NCBI GenBank assembly: GCA_045644325.1
Contig: JAZRGT010000045.1
Coordinates: forward strand, 46,583-110,582
DNA from: CAG-390 sp045644325
GTDB taxonomy: Bacteria > Bacillota > Clostridia > Oscillospirales > CAG-272
Direction of reading: 5' to 3'
Length of the DNA: 64,000 nucleotides
This document shows, in pieces, positions 1 through 7,753 of this stretch (the stretch's first letter is position 1; each line of letters opens with the position of its first letter). The position numbers and the translations under genes are program-made. The notes beneath the pieces were generated by a model, which worked only from the letters and a program-made list of their open reading frames with translations, had not been told where the DNA came from and did not search any database.

Positions 1-744
1 CAGTTCGCCATCGAGCGTAAGCTTCTGCTTATAAAGCTCATTGTGACGGGTATAGCCGCCCCAATACTCGAGGCGCATCTCGTGATTACGTTCAACAACA
101 TCGTATTTTACCAAAGGTTCGTTTACAGTTCGCCATTCGCCGACGAGATCGTCCTTTTCAACTGTAAGACAGAGCTGAAAGACCTCGTCCGTATCGTTGC
201 GGATCATAAGGTCAACGTGAGGATAAAAGCACGTCGCGCCACTTGCGAAGGGTTGGGTGCGGTTGGCATCAGGAAAGACGTCGTATCCGTGGCGGTGGCG
301 CTCGATAACTGTCAGAGGTGTGTGTGCTGTCATCCAGAATATCATATTGGCGAGCTGACAGAGTCCGCCGCCGACACCGGGCGTAATCTTACCGTTGCGC
401 AGTATCATTCCGTCAAGAAAACCGCGGCGATATGTAGGCTTGCCGATAAGGCGCCAATAGCTGAATATCTCGCCGGGACGAAGAAGAAGTCCGTCCATAC
501 GCGACACGGCGATTTTCAGATTAGTAACCTTGTTTTCCTGCATCCACATTTCAAGGTCCTTGAGCTTGCGGCGCATGGGAGTTCTGTGTGTGAAATACAC
601 GGCGGGAAGACGTTCTTCCTGACGTTTTTTCGCAAACTTATGCTCCATTGTAAGCCATTTGAGACGGCGGCGCGCTCCGTAGTAAGCACAGCCGAGTTTA
701 AAACGAAGAGGCGAGCGGTCAATCGGTTTGTCAGATTTTTTCAT
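1..744 (-). CDS. VanW family protein, partial (C-terminal end beyond left edge)
   Basis: 248 codons are visible and the frame is still open at base 1. The ATG at 744 follows an AGGAAG ribosome site. The VanW core is clear: residues 92-116 hold FSYWRLIGKPTYRRGFLDGM, residues 122-131 GVGGGLCQL, and 148-175 ERHRHGYDVFPD followed by PFASGAT. VanW was named from vancomycin-resistance clusters, but stand-alone copies are common in Clostridia and their biochemical role is unknown. No other van genes are nearby, so resistance should not be inferred. The N-terminus is basic and has no signal peptide. It is divergent from the DUF2974 gene. Confidence 0.88.
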   Translation of the reverse strand, partial: MKKSDKPIDRSPLRFKLGCAYYGARRRLKWLTMEHKFAKKRQEERLPAVYFTHRTPMRRKLKDLEMWMQENKVTNLKIAVSRMDGLLLRPGEIFSYWRLIGKPTYRRGFLDGMILRNGKITPGVGGGLCQLANMIFWMTAHTPLTVIERHRHGYDVFPDANRTQPFASGATCFYPHVDLMIRNDTDEVFQLCLTVEKDDLVGEWRTVNEPLVKYDVVERNHEMRLEYWGGYTRHNELYKQKLTLDGEL

Positions 745-770
745 AATGTTTCTTCCTTTCGTTTTTCTTT

Positions 771-800
771 ATTATATCACATCAAAAGCATTTTTGTCAA
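771..800 (-). promoter_or_regulatory. sigma-A promoter for the vanW-like gene
   Basis: On the minus strand, TTGACA (800-795) and TATAAT (776-771) are separated by 18 bp, 27 bp upstream of the start codon. An inverted repeat GACTC-TTTTC-GAGTC at 814-828 lies between this promoter and the divergent one. Confidence 0.8.
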
Positions 801-837
801 GAATTATTATTTCGACTCTTTTCGAGTCAATAATCGG

Positions 838-866
838 TTGACTTGCATTATAATATATGGTATAAT
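838..866 (+). promoter_or_regulatory. sigma-A promoter for the DUF2974 gene
   Basis: TTGACT at 838-843 and TATAAT at 861-866 with a 17 bp spacer, 29 bp before the ATG at 896. Confidence 0.85.
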
Positions 867-895
867 TAAATCAGTAAAAAGGAAGGAGAACGCTG

Positions 896-2197
896 ATGGC
901 GAACGTATTTGATTATATAAAATGGCGCGGTGACTTGACGTTTGAACAATCGCCGCTGAATGAGATTGACGCCCTGATCTTCTGCGAGCTTTCATATATA
1001 TTTTTTGACGGAATCGTGCCCGAAGATCCGTCGGACGGCATTATCACGCTTGCCGAGGCGGCAGAGATATTCTTTGAGCGCAACGCGGGACTTGACGAGA
1101 TAAGACTCGGAGAGATAATCCCCAAGGAGATTATTCCTCTTTTCCGAACCGTTGCCGCATCGAAAAGATTTTCTTCTCTTCCCCTTTCTCACTTTGTTAA
1201 TATCATTGACGATCAAACGGTCGAGCAATTTTCCGCGATCTCATATTTCCCCGATGACGAAACGGTTTTTGTTGCTTACCGAGGCACAGACGATACGATA
1301 ACCGGCTGGCGAGAGGATTTCAGAATGGCGTTCCTCACTCCCGTTCCCGCGCAGAAACGCGCCGAAGAATACCTTCTTAAAGCATCGGAGGATGCAAAAA
1401 GCCTCTATGTCGCGGGGCACAGCAAGGGCGGTAATCTCGCGCTTTGGGCGGCAATGAACGCGTCCGACGAGATCGCCGAAAGGATCGGTAAGGTATATAA
1501 TTTTGATGGTCCCGGATTTCTTGATGACGTATGGGAGAGTGAGCTCTACGAGCGCGTTGCGGGCAAGATATCTACCGTCATACCGACGGGCTCGGTGGTC
1601 GGTCTGCTTCTCAAATACGATAAGAATTACCGAGTTACGAAATCGAGCGCAAAGGGATATCTTCATCAGCACGATGCTCTGACCTGGGAGGTCGAGGGCG
1701 TGGAATTCGTCTGCGACGAGGACGTCGCGCCCGACGTCAAGCGTGCGCACGAGGTCGTCGGCAAATGGATCTATTCGATGGAGCCCGACGAACGCCGCAC
1801 CTTCGTTGAGGGATTTTTCGATATTCTCTGTTCCACCAGCGCAAAGACCGTCACCGATCTCGCCGAAAACCGAAGCGCGGTTATCAAGGCGTTTTCAAAT
1901 ATCGAACCCGAAACACGTCAGGCACTTATGTCGGGCGTAAAATTCTTCCTCGGAGAGGGCAAATCGGCTATTACAGAGTCAATACGCGAACTTTTGAAGA
2001 AGAAGCCGGACGAAGACGTCCCTAAAGAGATCAAAGAAGTAAAGCCCGAACCGAAAAAAATACAGCCTAAAAAGGCCGTCAAAAAGGTTAAAAAGACCGT
2101 TCCGCACAAGCATACCACCAAGCGCAGACACCATTCAGTAGCTTGCAGAATGCGTAACGAAGCACTTCACAAGGCGAGAAAGGTCATTAAAAAGTAA
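896..2197 (+). CDS. DUF2974 (Mbeg1-like) alpha/beta-hydrolase family protein
   Basis: 433 residues. The ATG at 896 follows AAGGAGAA. The hydrolase fold shows as VFVAYRGTDDTITGWREDF (residues 124-142) and a lipase-type nucleophile elbow GHSKGG at 174-179, with Ser176 the expected nucleophile. The later region YLHQHDALTWEVEG is also typical of DUF2974. No signal peptide or membrane span is seen, so it is probably cytoplasmic. From about residue 365 the protein becomes a Lys/Pro-rich tail ending in a basic Arg/His segment, an addition to the family core that might bind nucleic acid or membrane (inference). The substrate is unknown. Its 3' end overlaps the convergent isochorismatase reading frame. 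Confidence 0.85.
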   Translation: MANVFDYIKWRGDLTFEQSPLNEIDALIFCELSYIFFDGIVPEDPSDGIITLAEAAEIFFERNAGLDEIRLGEIIPKEIIPLFRTVAASKRFSSLPLSHFVNIIDDQTVEQFSAISYFPDDETVFVAYRGTDDTITGWREDFRMAFLTPVPAQKRAEEYLLKASEDAKSLYVAGHSKGGNLALWAAMNASDEIAERIGKVYNFDGPGFLDDVWESELYERVAGKISTVIPTGSVVGLLLKYDKNYRVTKSSAKGYLHQHDALTWEVEGVEFVCDEDVAPDVKRAHEVVGKWIYSMEPDERRTFVEGFFDILCSTSAKTVTDLAENRSAVIKAFSNIEPETRQALMSGVKFFLGEGKSAITESIRELLKKKPDEDVPKEIKEVKPEPKKIQPKKAVKKVKKTVPHKHTTKRRHHSVACRMRNEALHKARKVIKK

Positions 2198-2749
2198 AAA
2201 ATCCCGACCGCGCGGTCGGGATTCTCTTTTTATAATGTTGATCTGGCACATTTTCATTGTGGTCAGCGCGGCAGCGTGGGTGTCGGGTGTGACTCCTGCG
2301 CAGGCATCGGCAACGATCGAGACCTCGATCTCGGGGAGTGCCGCCTTGATTAGCATTGCATTGGAAACAACACAAATGTCGGTGCAAAGTCCGATGAGTG
2401 TGACCTCGATATTCTCCTCACTCGCAAGCTTTACGATATGATCGCAAAGCTCGGTCGAGCCGAAGGTAGGCTTATCAATCACAAGACAGCCTTCAAGTGC
2501 AGGCGCGATCGCGGGGTGAATCTCCCAGCCGGGAGTGCCCTTGATACAATGCGGCACGGGAAGATGTCTGCCCTCTCGCGTTTCCATATATTCATCGGGA
2601 TGAGTATCGCGCGTTGCGATAATATCCGCTTTGTCGTATTTTGCGATCTCGCGCAATACGTTCGGAATGATCGCAACCGCTTCGGCAGTACCGAGTGCGC
2701 CGTCGACGAAATCGGTCTGCATATCAATTACAAGCAACAGTTTTCTCAT
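2135..2749 (-). CDS. isochorismatase-family cysteine hydrolase, nicotinamidase-like
   Basis: 204 residues from the ATG at 2749, which has GAGGTG 6 nt upstream; a TTG/ATG start further up at 2761 lacks a site. The fold signature VIDMQTDF opens the protein. The likely triad is Asp9, Lys93 (in IDKPTFGSTE) and Cys126 (in LCTDICVVS). Asp48, His50 and His67 match the metal ligands of nicotinamidases, and CIKGTPGWE is typical of this subgroup, so nicotinamide deamidation for NAD salvage is likely but not proven. It lies 8 nt after the HAD gene and is probably co-transcribed. The last 25-30 residues read through the terminator at 2198-2227 into the convergent gene and look non-native. Confidence 0.85.
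   Translation of the reverse strand: MRKLLLVIDMQTDFVDGALGTAEAVAIIPNVLREIAKYDKADIIATRDTHPDEYMETREGRHLPVPHCIKGTPGWEIHPAIAPALEGCLVIDKPTFGSTELCDHIVKLASEENIEVTLIGLCTDICVVSNAMLIKAALPEIEVSIVADACAGVTPDTHAAALTTMKMCQINIIKRESRPRGRDFLLFNDLSRLVKCFVTHSASY
2198..2227. terminator. bidirectional terminator between convergent genes
   Basis: Arms AATCCCGACCG (2200-2210) and CGGTCGGGATT (2213-2223), with A-rich left and T-rich right flanks. It lies after the DUF2974 stop but inside the annotated end of the isochorismatase frame. Confidence 0.85.
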
Positions 2750-2757
2750 TTTGCACC

Positions 2758-3408
2758 TCAAATGAATTTCAGAATATCTTCAACGGTTTCGGCGATATAC
2801 TTCGCGCCCGAGCCTTCGAGCTCTTCTCTGCCGCCGTAGCCGTAAAGAACGCCAATGCAGTCGAACCCCTGCTCGCGCGCGCCGTTGACGTCCTGATCGC
2901 GGTCGCCGACCATAATGCACTCTTCCCTATCGGTTACACCGAAATTCTCAAGGGCGTATGCGATGACCTGCCCCTTCTTTGCGCGGGAATAGTCCATCGT
3001 TGCGCCGGCAACGAGGTCGAAGTATTTGGTGAGATCGAAATGATCAAGGATCTGCTTTGCAAAGTGCTCGGGCTTTGAGGTGGCAAGGATCACCTTTTTG
3101 CCCATTTTTCTGACAGTTTCAAGCATCTCGGGAACGCCCGGATAAACGAGGTTTTCAAATATTCCGCGGTCGCGGTAATAAACGCGATATTCATCAACCG
3201 CCTCGAGCGCCTGCTCCTCGGTGAAACCGAAGTAATTCTTGAATGACCACACCAGAGGAGGCCCGACGAAGCAATTCAGCGTGCTTTTGGCCTCGACCTC
3301 AATATTCCAACGCTTCAGCGCAAAAGCAACCGAATTGGTGATACCGAGAGCGGAATCGGTCAGCGTACCGTCAAGGTCGAAGATAACGTATTTATATTCT
3401 CTGCTCAT
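2758..3408 (-). CDS. HAD superfamily phosphatase, Gph/PpaX-like
   Basis: 216 residues. All HAD motifs are present: DLDGTLTD with Asp11 (nucleophile) and Asp13, motif II LATSKP (108-113), Lys145, and motif IV GDRDQD (168-173). The helical cap between residues 18 and 85 fits subfamily IA, as in phosphoglycolate phosphatase and pyrophosphatase PpaX. The substrate cannot be told from sequence. The ATG at 3408 follows GGAGATG. First gene of a two-gene unit with the isochorismatase. Confidence 0.88.
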   Translation of the reverse strand: MSREYKYVIFDLDGTLTDSALGITNSVAFALKRWNIEVEAKSTLNCFVGPPLVWSFKNYFGFTEEQALEAVDEYRVYYRDRGIFENLVYPGVPEMLETVRKMGKKVILATSKPEHFAKQILDHFDLTKYFDLVAGATMDYSRAKKGQVIAYALENFGVTDREECIMVGDRDQDVNGAREQGFDCIGVLYGYGGREELEGSGAKYIAETVEDILKFI

Positions 3409-3435
3409 TTGACATCTCCGTAAGGATTTTTATTT

Positions 3436-3464
3436 ATTATATCATAATCTAAAGAAAAAATCAA
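3436..3464 (-). promoter_or_regulatory. sigma-A promoter for the HAD/isochorismatase unit
   Basis: Minus-strand TTGATT (3464-3459) and TATAAT (3441-3436), 17 bp apart. It sits back to back with the tRNA-Leu promoter, 8 bp between the two -35 boxes. Confidence 0.8.
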
Positions 3465-3472
3465 CATTCGAC

Positions 3473-3501
3473 TTGACTTTTTGCTAGAAATGTGGTAAAC
3501 T
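3473..3501 (+). promoter_or_regulatory. promoter for tRNA-Leu
   Basis: TTGACT at 3473-3478 and TAAACT at 3496-3501 with a 17 bp spacer, 56 bp before the mature tRNA. Confidence 0.65.
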
Positions 3502-3557
3502 ATTAAAGCATTAGCGGGTGTGTGCGGAAACAATTCCGCCACACCGCTCGTAAACTC

Positions 3558-3640
3558 GCGGGTGTGGCGGAATTGGCAGACGCGCAAGATTTAGGATCTT
3601 GTGTTAATTCGTGCAGGTTCAAGTCCTGTCACCCGCACCA
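3558..3640 (+). tRNA. tRNA-Leu (anticodon UAG)
   Basis: Acceptor arms GCGGGTG (3558-3564) and CACCCGC (3630-3636) pair, followed by A73 and an encoded CCA. The anticodon stem CAAGA/TCTTG encloses loop TTTAGGA, giving anticodon TAG for CUN leucine codons. A class II variable arm (GTTAATTCGTGC region) and a T-arm GCAGG-TTCAAGT-CCTGT confirm a leucine tRNA. Confidence 0.97.
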
Positions 3641-3642
3641 AC

Positions 3643-3680
3643 AAAAAGGAACTTTTGTAAAACAAAAGTTCCTTTTTGTT
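3643..3680 (+). terminator. terminator of tRNA-Leu
   Basis: Long A/T-flanked hairpin: AAAAAGGAACTTTTGT (3643-3658) pairs with ACAAAAGTTCCTTTTT (3662-3677), ending in a T run. Confidence 0.9.
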
Positions 3681-3683
3681 TAT

Positions 3684-3848
3684 CCAAGCCGCAGGCTTGG
3701 TATATCATCACGCGGCAGCGTGTATATCATCGCCAAAGGCGTATATCATCATCGTAGTTGTATCTTTCTGCGGCTTGATGATATACAATGCTTCGCATTG
3801 ATGATATACCGCAACAAGTTGCGGATGATATACAAGGCTTGCGCCTTG
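3684..3848. repeat. array of six short hairpins joined by a conserved 9-mer that flips orientation at the centre
   Basis: Six hairpins with different stems lie at 3684-3700, 3709-3722, 3731-3741, 3787-3799, 3810-3823 and 3833-3848. The left half is joined by TATATCATC (3701-3709, 3723-3731, 3742-3750). The right half is joined by its complement GATGATATAC (3777-3786, 3800-3809, 3824-3833). A 26 bp non-repeated core (3751-3776) separates the halves, so the whole element is an imperfect inverted repeat. It has no coding potential and lies between the tRNA-Leu terminator and the pepT stop, where it may also end pepT transcription. I do not recognise it as a named repeat class. Confidence 0.85.
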
Positions 3849-3873
3849 ATTTAGCAGTAGAAATCCGATTAAG

Positions 3874-5085
3874 TTATTCTTGATACAACCTGACAATTCC
3901 CAGCAAGATCTCAACCGCTTTGTCCATTCCCTCAACAGTAATATGCTCATACGGACCGTGGAAGGCATAGCCGCCTGTACCGAGATTGGGACAGGGCAAT
4001 CCCTCAAAAGATAGTCTCGCGCCGTCCGTTCCGCCTCTGATAGGCTTGATGACGGGCTCAAGTCCTGCCGCAAGTACTGCCTGCTTTGCTGTCTCAACAA
4101 CGTGGAAGCAAGGACGGATCTTCTCTTCCATATTTCTGTACTGCTCCTTAAGCGTAAGGGTAACCGTTCCCTCTCCGTAGGCTGCATTGATTTGCTTTTC
4201 GATTTGACGAGCTATCTCACAGCGCCTTGCGAAGGATTCCGCGGAGTGGTCGCGAATGATATATTTAACGGTTGCATGCTCCACGCAACCCTCCATATCT
4301 GTCAAATGGAAGAATCCCTCATAACCCTCGGTTTTAGACGGTATCTCATCGGCGGGCAAAAGCGAATTGATCTCCATCGCTATCAAAGAAGCGTTAATCA
4401 TCTTATCCTTTGCGGATCCCGGATGAATATTAAAGCCATTGATCTCAAAAACGGCACCTGCGGCGTTAAAATTCTCGTATTCAATTCCGCCCTCTACGTC
4501 ACCGTCCACAGTATAAGCAAAGTCAGCTCCGAATCGTGCCACATCAAAATGATCCGCGCCCTCTCCAATCTCCTCGTCGGGAGTAAAGGCAATACATATC
4601 TTTCCGTGAGGCAGCTTATCCTCAATCAATGTAGCCGCCAAGGTCATGATCTCGGCAATTCCCGCCTTGTCATCAGCTCCAAGAAGTGTCTTTCCGTCAG
4701 TAACGATCAAGGTTCTTCCTTTCAACTCTGTAAGATGCGGGAAATCGGAGCGTTTGAGAACTCTTCCCTCTCCCAGCTCTACGTCCTCACCGTTATAACT
4801 TTCGATGATACGAGGAGAAACGTTTTCTCCGCAAAAATCAGGCGATGTATCCATGTGAGCTATAAATCCAATAGCGGGCACATTCTCACATCCCTCGGTA
4901 GCAGGGATCGTCGCGTAAACATAGCAGTATTCATCGCACTCGGCAGATATTCCCAGAGCTTTCAGTTCATCAACCAAAAGGTGCGCCAAGGCAAATTGGA
5001 TAGAGGAAGACGGATGTGTTCCACTTACTTCATCGCTTGTCGTATACATTCTTGCGTATTTTAAAAATCTTTCGTATGCCTTCAT
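3874..5085 (-). CDS. pepT: peptidase T (tripeptide aminopeptidase)
   Basis: 403 residues, the usual length for PepT. This cytosolic dizinc exopeptidase of family M20B removes the N-terminal residue of tripeptides. Metal and catalytic motifs are present: AHMDTSPD (His77, Asp79), GADDKAGIAEI (136-146), TPDEEIGEG (Glu171/172), YTVDGD, and a final histidine in YAFHGPYEH. No signal peptide. ATG at 5085 follows CGGAGGAACT. Monocistronic with its own promoter. Confidence 0.96.
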   Translation of the reverse strand: MKAYERFLKYARMYTTSDEVSGTHPSSSIQFALAHLLVDELKALGISAECDEYCYVYATIPATEGCENVPAIGFIAHMDTSPDFCGENVSPRIIESYNGEDVELGEGRVLKRSDFPHLTELKGRTLIVTDGKTLLGADDKAGIAEIMTLAATLIEDKLPHGKICIAFTPDEEIGEGADHFDVARFGADFAYTVDGDVEGGIEYENFNAAGAVFEINGFNIHPGSAKDKMINASLIAMEINSLLPADEIPSKTEGYEGFFHLTDMEGCVEHATVKYIIRDHSAESFARRCEIARQIEKQINAAYGEGTVTLTLKEQYRNMEEKIRPCFHVVETAKQAVLAAGLEPVIKPIRGGTDGARLSFEGLPCPNLGTGGYAFHGPYEHITVEGMDKAVEILLGIVRLYQE

Positions 5086-5132
5086 AGTTCCTCCGTTTTA
5101 TGATTTATGAATCAATAGACATATTTTTTATA

Positions 5133-5161
5133 ATTATATCACATTATCTATCATTTTGCAA
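5133..5161 (-). promoter_or_regulatory. sigma-A promoter for pepT
   Basis: Minus-strand TTGCAA (5161-5156), 17 bp spacer ending in TGA, TATAAT (5138-5133). Confidence 0.8.
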
Positions 5162-5482
5162 TCCTGAAAAAATATATCTACAGTAAATTCAATTAGATTT
5201 CTTCCGAAATATGATTCCAGACACATAGCGCATTGACCTCGGAGCTTACATCACCATAACAGTTTGGATTTATCATCACTCGCTGCACCAAACGGGGCTG
5301 GCTCAAAACGAAAGTTTTAAGCCAGCCCCGTTGTCCTTGTTTCGTATAAGTTAATCGGCGAAGAACCTCTTGCTGTTGGCTATGCAACAGCAATCATTTG
5401 CGCGCTACAACAGCATTTTATTCTGCCACCCAATTATGCGCGCAAATGCAGGTTCAGACTCCTGTCATCTTTGTTTTAATCT
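5162..5482. other. structured non-coding stretch with three hairpins and a tRNA T-arm-like end
   Basis: No supportable gene. Three inverted repeats follow each other: 5291-5332 (13 bp stem, one mismatch, then 5 bp closed by a GAAA loop), 5371-5392 (TGCTGTT/AACAGCA) and 5395-5448 (CATTTGCGCGC/GCGCGCAAATG, 32 nt loop). Just after, 5448-5467 reads GCAGGTTCAGACTCCTGTCA, close to the T-arm of the tRNA-Leu at 3615-3631 but with an 8-base loop and no pairing acceptor stem. Could be a small structured RNA or the remains of a lost element. Confidence 0.5.
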
Positions 5483-7498
5483 TTATTGAAAAATATCCTT
5501 AGGCTGTTCTGCCCCGCAATCGATGCAAGTACCTTTTTCATAAATGTGGTTCAACGCAGGAACATACTGTTCCATCCCGAGGCAATAGAAGTCACCGAAA
5601 ACACTCTCATAATTCGGATGCTCGCTGCCGTACCATGTCGACCGAATATATACTGCATTCTCGGGCACTTCGATCTCATGTATCAGAATGCCGTAAACAC
5701 CTTTTTGGTCTGTATGCTTGACACCGCTGATATAGTTTTTATCCGCATCATAAAATGCCAGACCGGTCGTAGTGGTTACACTCGCCGTATTTGCAGTTTT
5801 TATCACAATAATATTGTAATCAGAAATATCTACGTAGTCGCTGGCACACCAATGTGCATAGTCCCGCACCTGACCGTCTGTCGCGATAATCATCTTCTTC
5901 TCTGTCCATATAAACAATGAGGTAATATCTATCGAATTTCCCTTGAGCTTTGATTGACCGCAAAGGCTGCAGGTGAGCATTGTATAACCTTTTGCAGTAC
6001 AACTCGGTGGAATGACGGTTTCGAAATAGTCGTGTCCCAAAGGCTCGGTTGCTTTTTCCAAGTAGCTGTGTTCGCAAAGCTTACATGTGTATACGGTTCC
6101 GCCGCCTTGAGTGCAGTTCGCCGCAGTGGTTTCGACAGTATAGCTGTGGTCGCACAAATGGGGAATTTGAACAGAGAACTGATTTTTATCGCGATACAGT
6201 GCATCATAATTGGTAGAGTACCAATTAACATCCACAGTATTACTGTCAGCATAAAATGTCAGTACACCTACCATACCCAAACGACTGCGGGTGTCATCAT
6301 CCTGTCGGTCAAACAGCAACGAAGTCACATCACGTCCATCTCCGTTCTTATCTACATAGGACACAACGTCAGCGCTATAGATATGTCCGCTCATTGCAAG
6401 AACAACATTTTTATACCCCTTAAAGGCGTTCCAGATATCATCACCGTTAGGATAATTAGGCAAATAATCAGATACACAAAGAGAATCGCCGGAATCCAAA
6501 AGAGTACCGTCCTTGTTCATATAAGCGTGGCAGGATATGATCACGTTTTTATCTGAATTGACCCCCACAATTTCCTGCGCCCATCTCAAAACATCCCACG
6601 AGGGTGCCCATCCCAGAGAGAGGATCATGTACTCGCGTCCGCCTGCATCAACAAACCAATATGTATGATCGAGCTTATTTGAATGGTATGAGCCGCCAAA
6701 ACGGTTCCGACCGCTTCCGTAGACAGAATAATCGTAATACTTATTGAACCAAGCGGAATCATCATGGTTACCCCTCATCGGCATCCAGACTACTCCGGCT
6801 TCATCGAGGATATCCGTGCCTTTTTTGCATACAGTCCATTGTTCCTCGCTATTGACATTGACCATATCACCCATATGTATAACAGCTCTGATATTAAGCT
6901 CGTCCTTATGGTCGGCGATCCACTGCATCTGTTTGTAATAAAACTCGGGCCATAACTCTACAAGCATTTGAGTGTCAGGCAAAACCACCATAGAGTAGTC
7001 ACCCCGGGAAAGATTTGGAGCAATCCACTCAGCCCCCAACTTGTTATTTCCGCACAAAACGCAAACGCCATCGTCATAGCTATGCTCGCCGACAGCAGCC
7101 ACATAGTCATCTACATAATTGAAACCACAGGCAGTACAGGTGTAGGTAGTGTTACCCGACTCGGTGCAGGTTGCGGAAACGGTGACACTAACATATGTGT
7201 GATCGGTATTAGCTGTAATACTTGTTTCCGTATAACTGCATATCTCGCATATACGTTCTTTCAAGCCCTCTTTTTCACAAGTTGGCTCAACTACTTCACT
7301 CCAATTGCTAAAGCTATGCGTATGAGAAGGCTTTTGGGAAACATCTCCGGGATCAAGCGAGGTATTGTCAGCGGCATTTATTTCGTCATCACCCTTTTCT
7401 CCACGTAGTCCTTGCTCGTTCGAGTTACATCCAAAGAAACATACGGTGATAAACAGAATCATTGACAAAGCAAGCCCAAGACTTATCAATCTTTTCAC
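5483..7498 (-). CDS. lipoprotein calcineurin-like metallophosphoesterase with Cys-pair repeats
   Basis: 671 residues. The signal peptide ends in lipobox FFGC with Cys24 as lipid anchor, so the protein is tethered outside the membrane. A metallophosphoesterase domain covers about residues 165-430: VLPDTQM, HMGDMVN, RGNHDDS, ISCHAY and SGHIYSAD supply the metal ligands. It is flanked by Cys-pair repeats of the form PTC-x-G-x-C-x2-C (about 60-155, 450-520 and the extreme C-terminus), likely small zinc or disulfide modules; the same repeats occur in the surface protein at 55687-57813. Residues 525-640 form a further beta-rich domain. Substrate unknown; an extracellular phosphoester is inferred. 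Confidence 0.85.
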   Translation of the reverse strand: MKRLISLGLALSMILFITVCFFGCNSNEQGLRGEKGDDEINAADNTSLDPGDVSQKPSHTHSFSNWSEVVEPTCEKEGLKERICEICSYTETSITANTDHTYVSVTVSATCTESGNTTYTCTACGFNYVDDYVAAVGEHSYDDGVCVLCGNNKLGAEWIAPNLSRGDYSMVVLPDTQMLVELWPEFYYKQMQWIADHKDELNIRAVIHMGDMVNVNSEEQWTVCKKGTDILDEAGVVWMPMRGNHDDSAWFNKYYDYSVYGSGRNRFGGSYHSNKLDHTYWFVDAGGREYMILSLGWAPSWDVLRWAQEIVGVNSDKNVIISCHAYMNKDGTLLDSGDSLCVSDYLPNYPNGDDIWNAFKGYKNVVLAMSGHIYSADVVSYVDKNGDGRDVTSLLFDRQDDDTRSRLGMVGVLTFYADSNTVDVNWYSTNYDALYRDKNQFSVQIPHLCDHSYTVETTAANCTQGGGTVYTCKLCEHSYLEKATEPLGHDYFETVIPPSCTAKGYTMLTCSLCGQSKLKGNSIDITSLFIWTEKKMIIATDGQVRDYAHWCASDYVDISDYNIIVIKTANTASVTTTTGLAFYDADKNYISGVKHTDQKGVYGILIHEIEVPENAVYIRSTWYGSEHPNYESVFGDFYCLGMEQYVPALNHIYEKGTCIDCGAEQPKDIFQ

Positions 7499-7537
7499 AT
7501 TCTTCTCTCCTCTGACTTATATTTGCATCACAAGATT

Positions 7538-7566
7538 ATTATATCATAGCCGTTATGCAAAGTCAA
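7538..7566 (-). promoter_or_regulatory. sigma-A promoter for the metallophosphoesterase
   Basis: Minus-strand TTGACT (7566-7561), 17 bp spacer ending TGA, TATAAT (7543-7538). The rest of 7567-7679 shows no other feature. Confidence 0.82.
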
Positions 7567-7679
7567 TAATAATTCATCTATGCATACAATGAAAAAACGG
7601 TAAGAGTATAAAACAATTGTCGAAACCGTTCCATCTTGTATCCATAGCGCAAAGATTCGCACTATTTTTCCAAAATACC

Positions 7680-7708
7680 TTGTAATTTCCGCAAATATGT
7701 GATATAAT
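7680..7708 (+). promoter_or_regulatory. probable promoter for the Gfo/Idh/MocA gene
   Basis: TTGTAA (7680-7685) and TATAAT (7703-7708), 17 bp spacer ending TGA (extended -10 like). Confidence 0.65.
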
Positions 7709-7753
7709 TAGACAAGATTTGTCCACTTATATTTTACTGACGAGGTAATAAAA

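Noticed and set aside
1..744. Vancomycin-resistance cluster
   Set aside because: Only a vanW-like gene is present; no vanH, vanA/B, vanX or VanRS-type genes lie nearby in the visible sequence.
43..912. 289-codon plus-strand open frame
   Set aside because: It lies opposite the vanW-like gene, has no ribosome site, and its translation matches no domain; the minus-strand frame is a clear VanW protein.
3684..3848. CRISPR array
   Set aside because: Linkers are only 9-10 bp, inserts are self-complementary hairpins of 11-17 bp, orientation flips at the centre, and no cas genes occur in the window.
3522..3854. 110-codon frame across the tRNA-Leu and hairpin array
   Set aside because: Overlaps a real tRNA, its terminator and a repeat array; no ribosome site.
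5193..5393. 66-codon minus-strand frame in the pepT-metallophosphoesterase gap
   Set aside because: TTG start without a ribosome site, and it runs across two strong inverted repeats; treated as non-coding.
5395..5470. Possible second tRNA gene
   Set aside because: Only a T-arm-like end is present; the loop has eight bases and no acceptor or anticodon stems can be formed.
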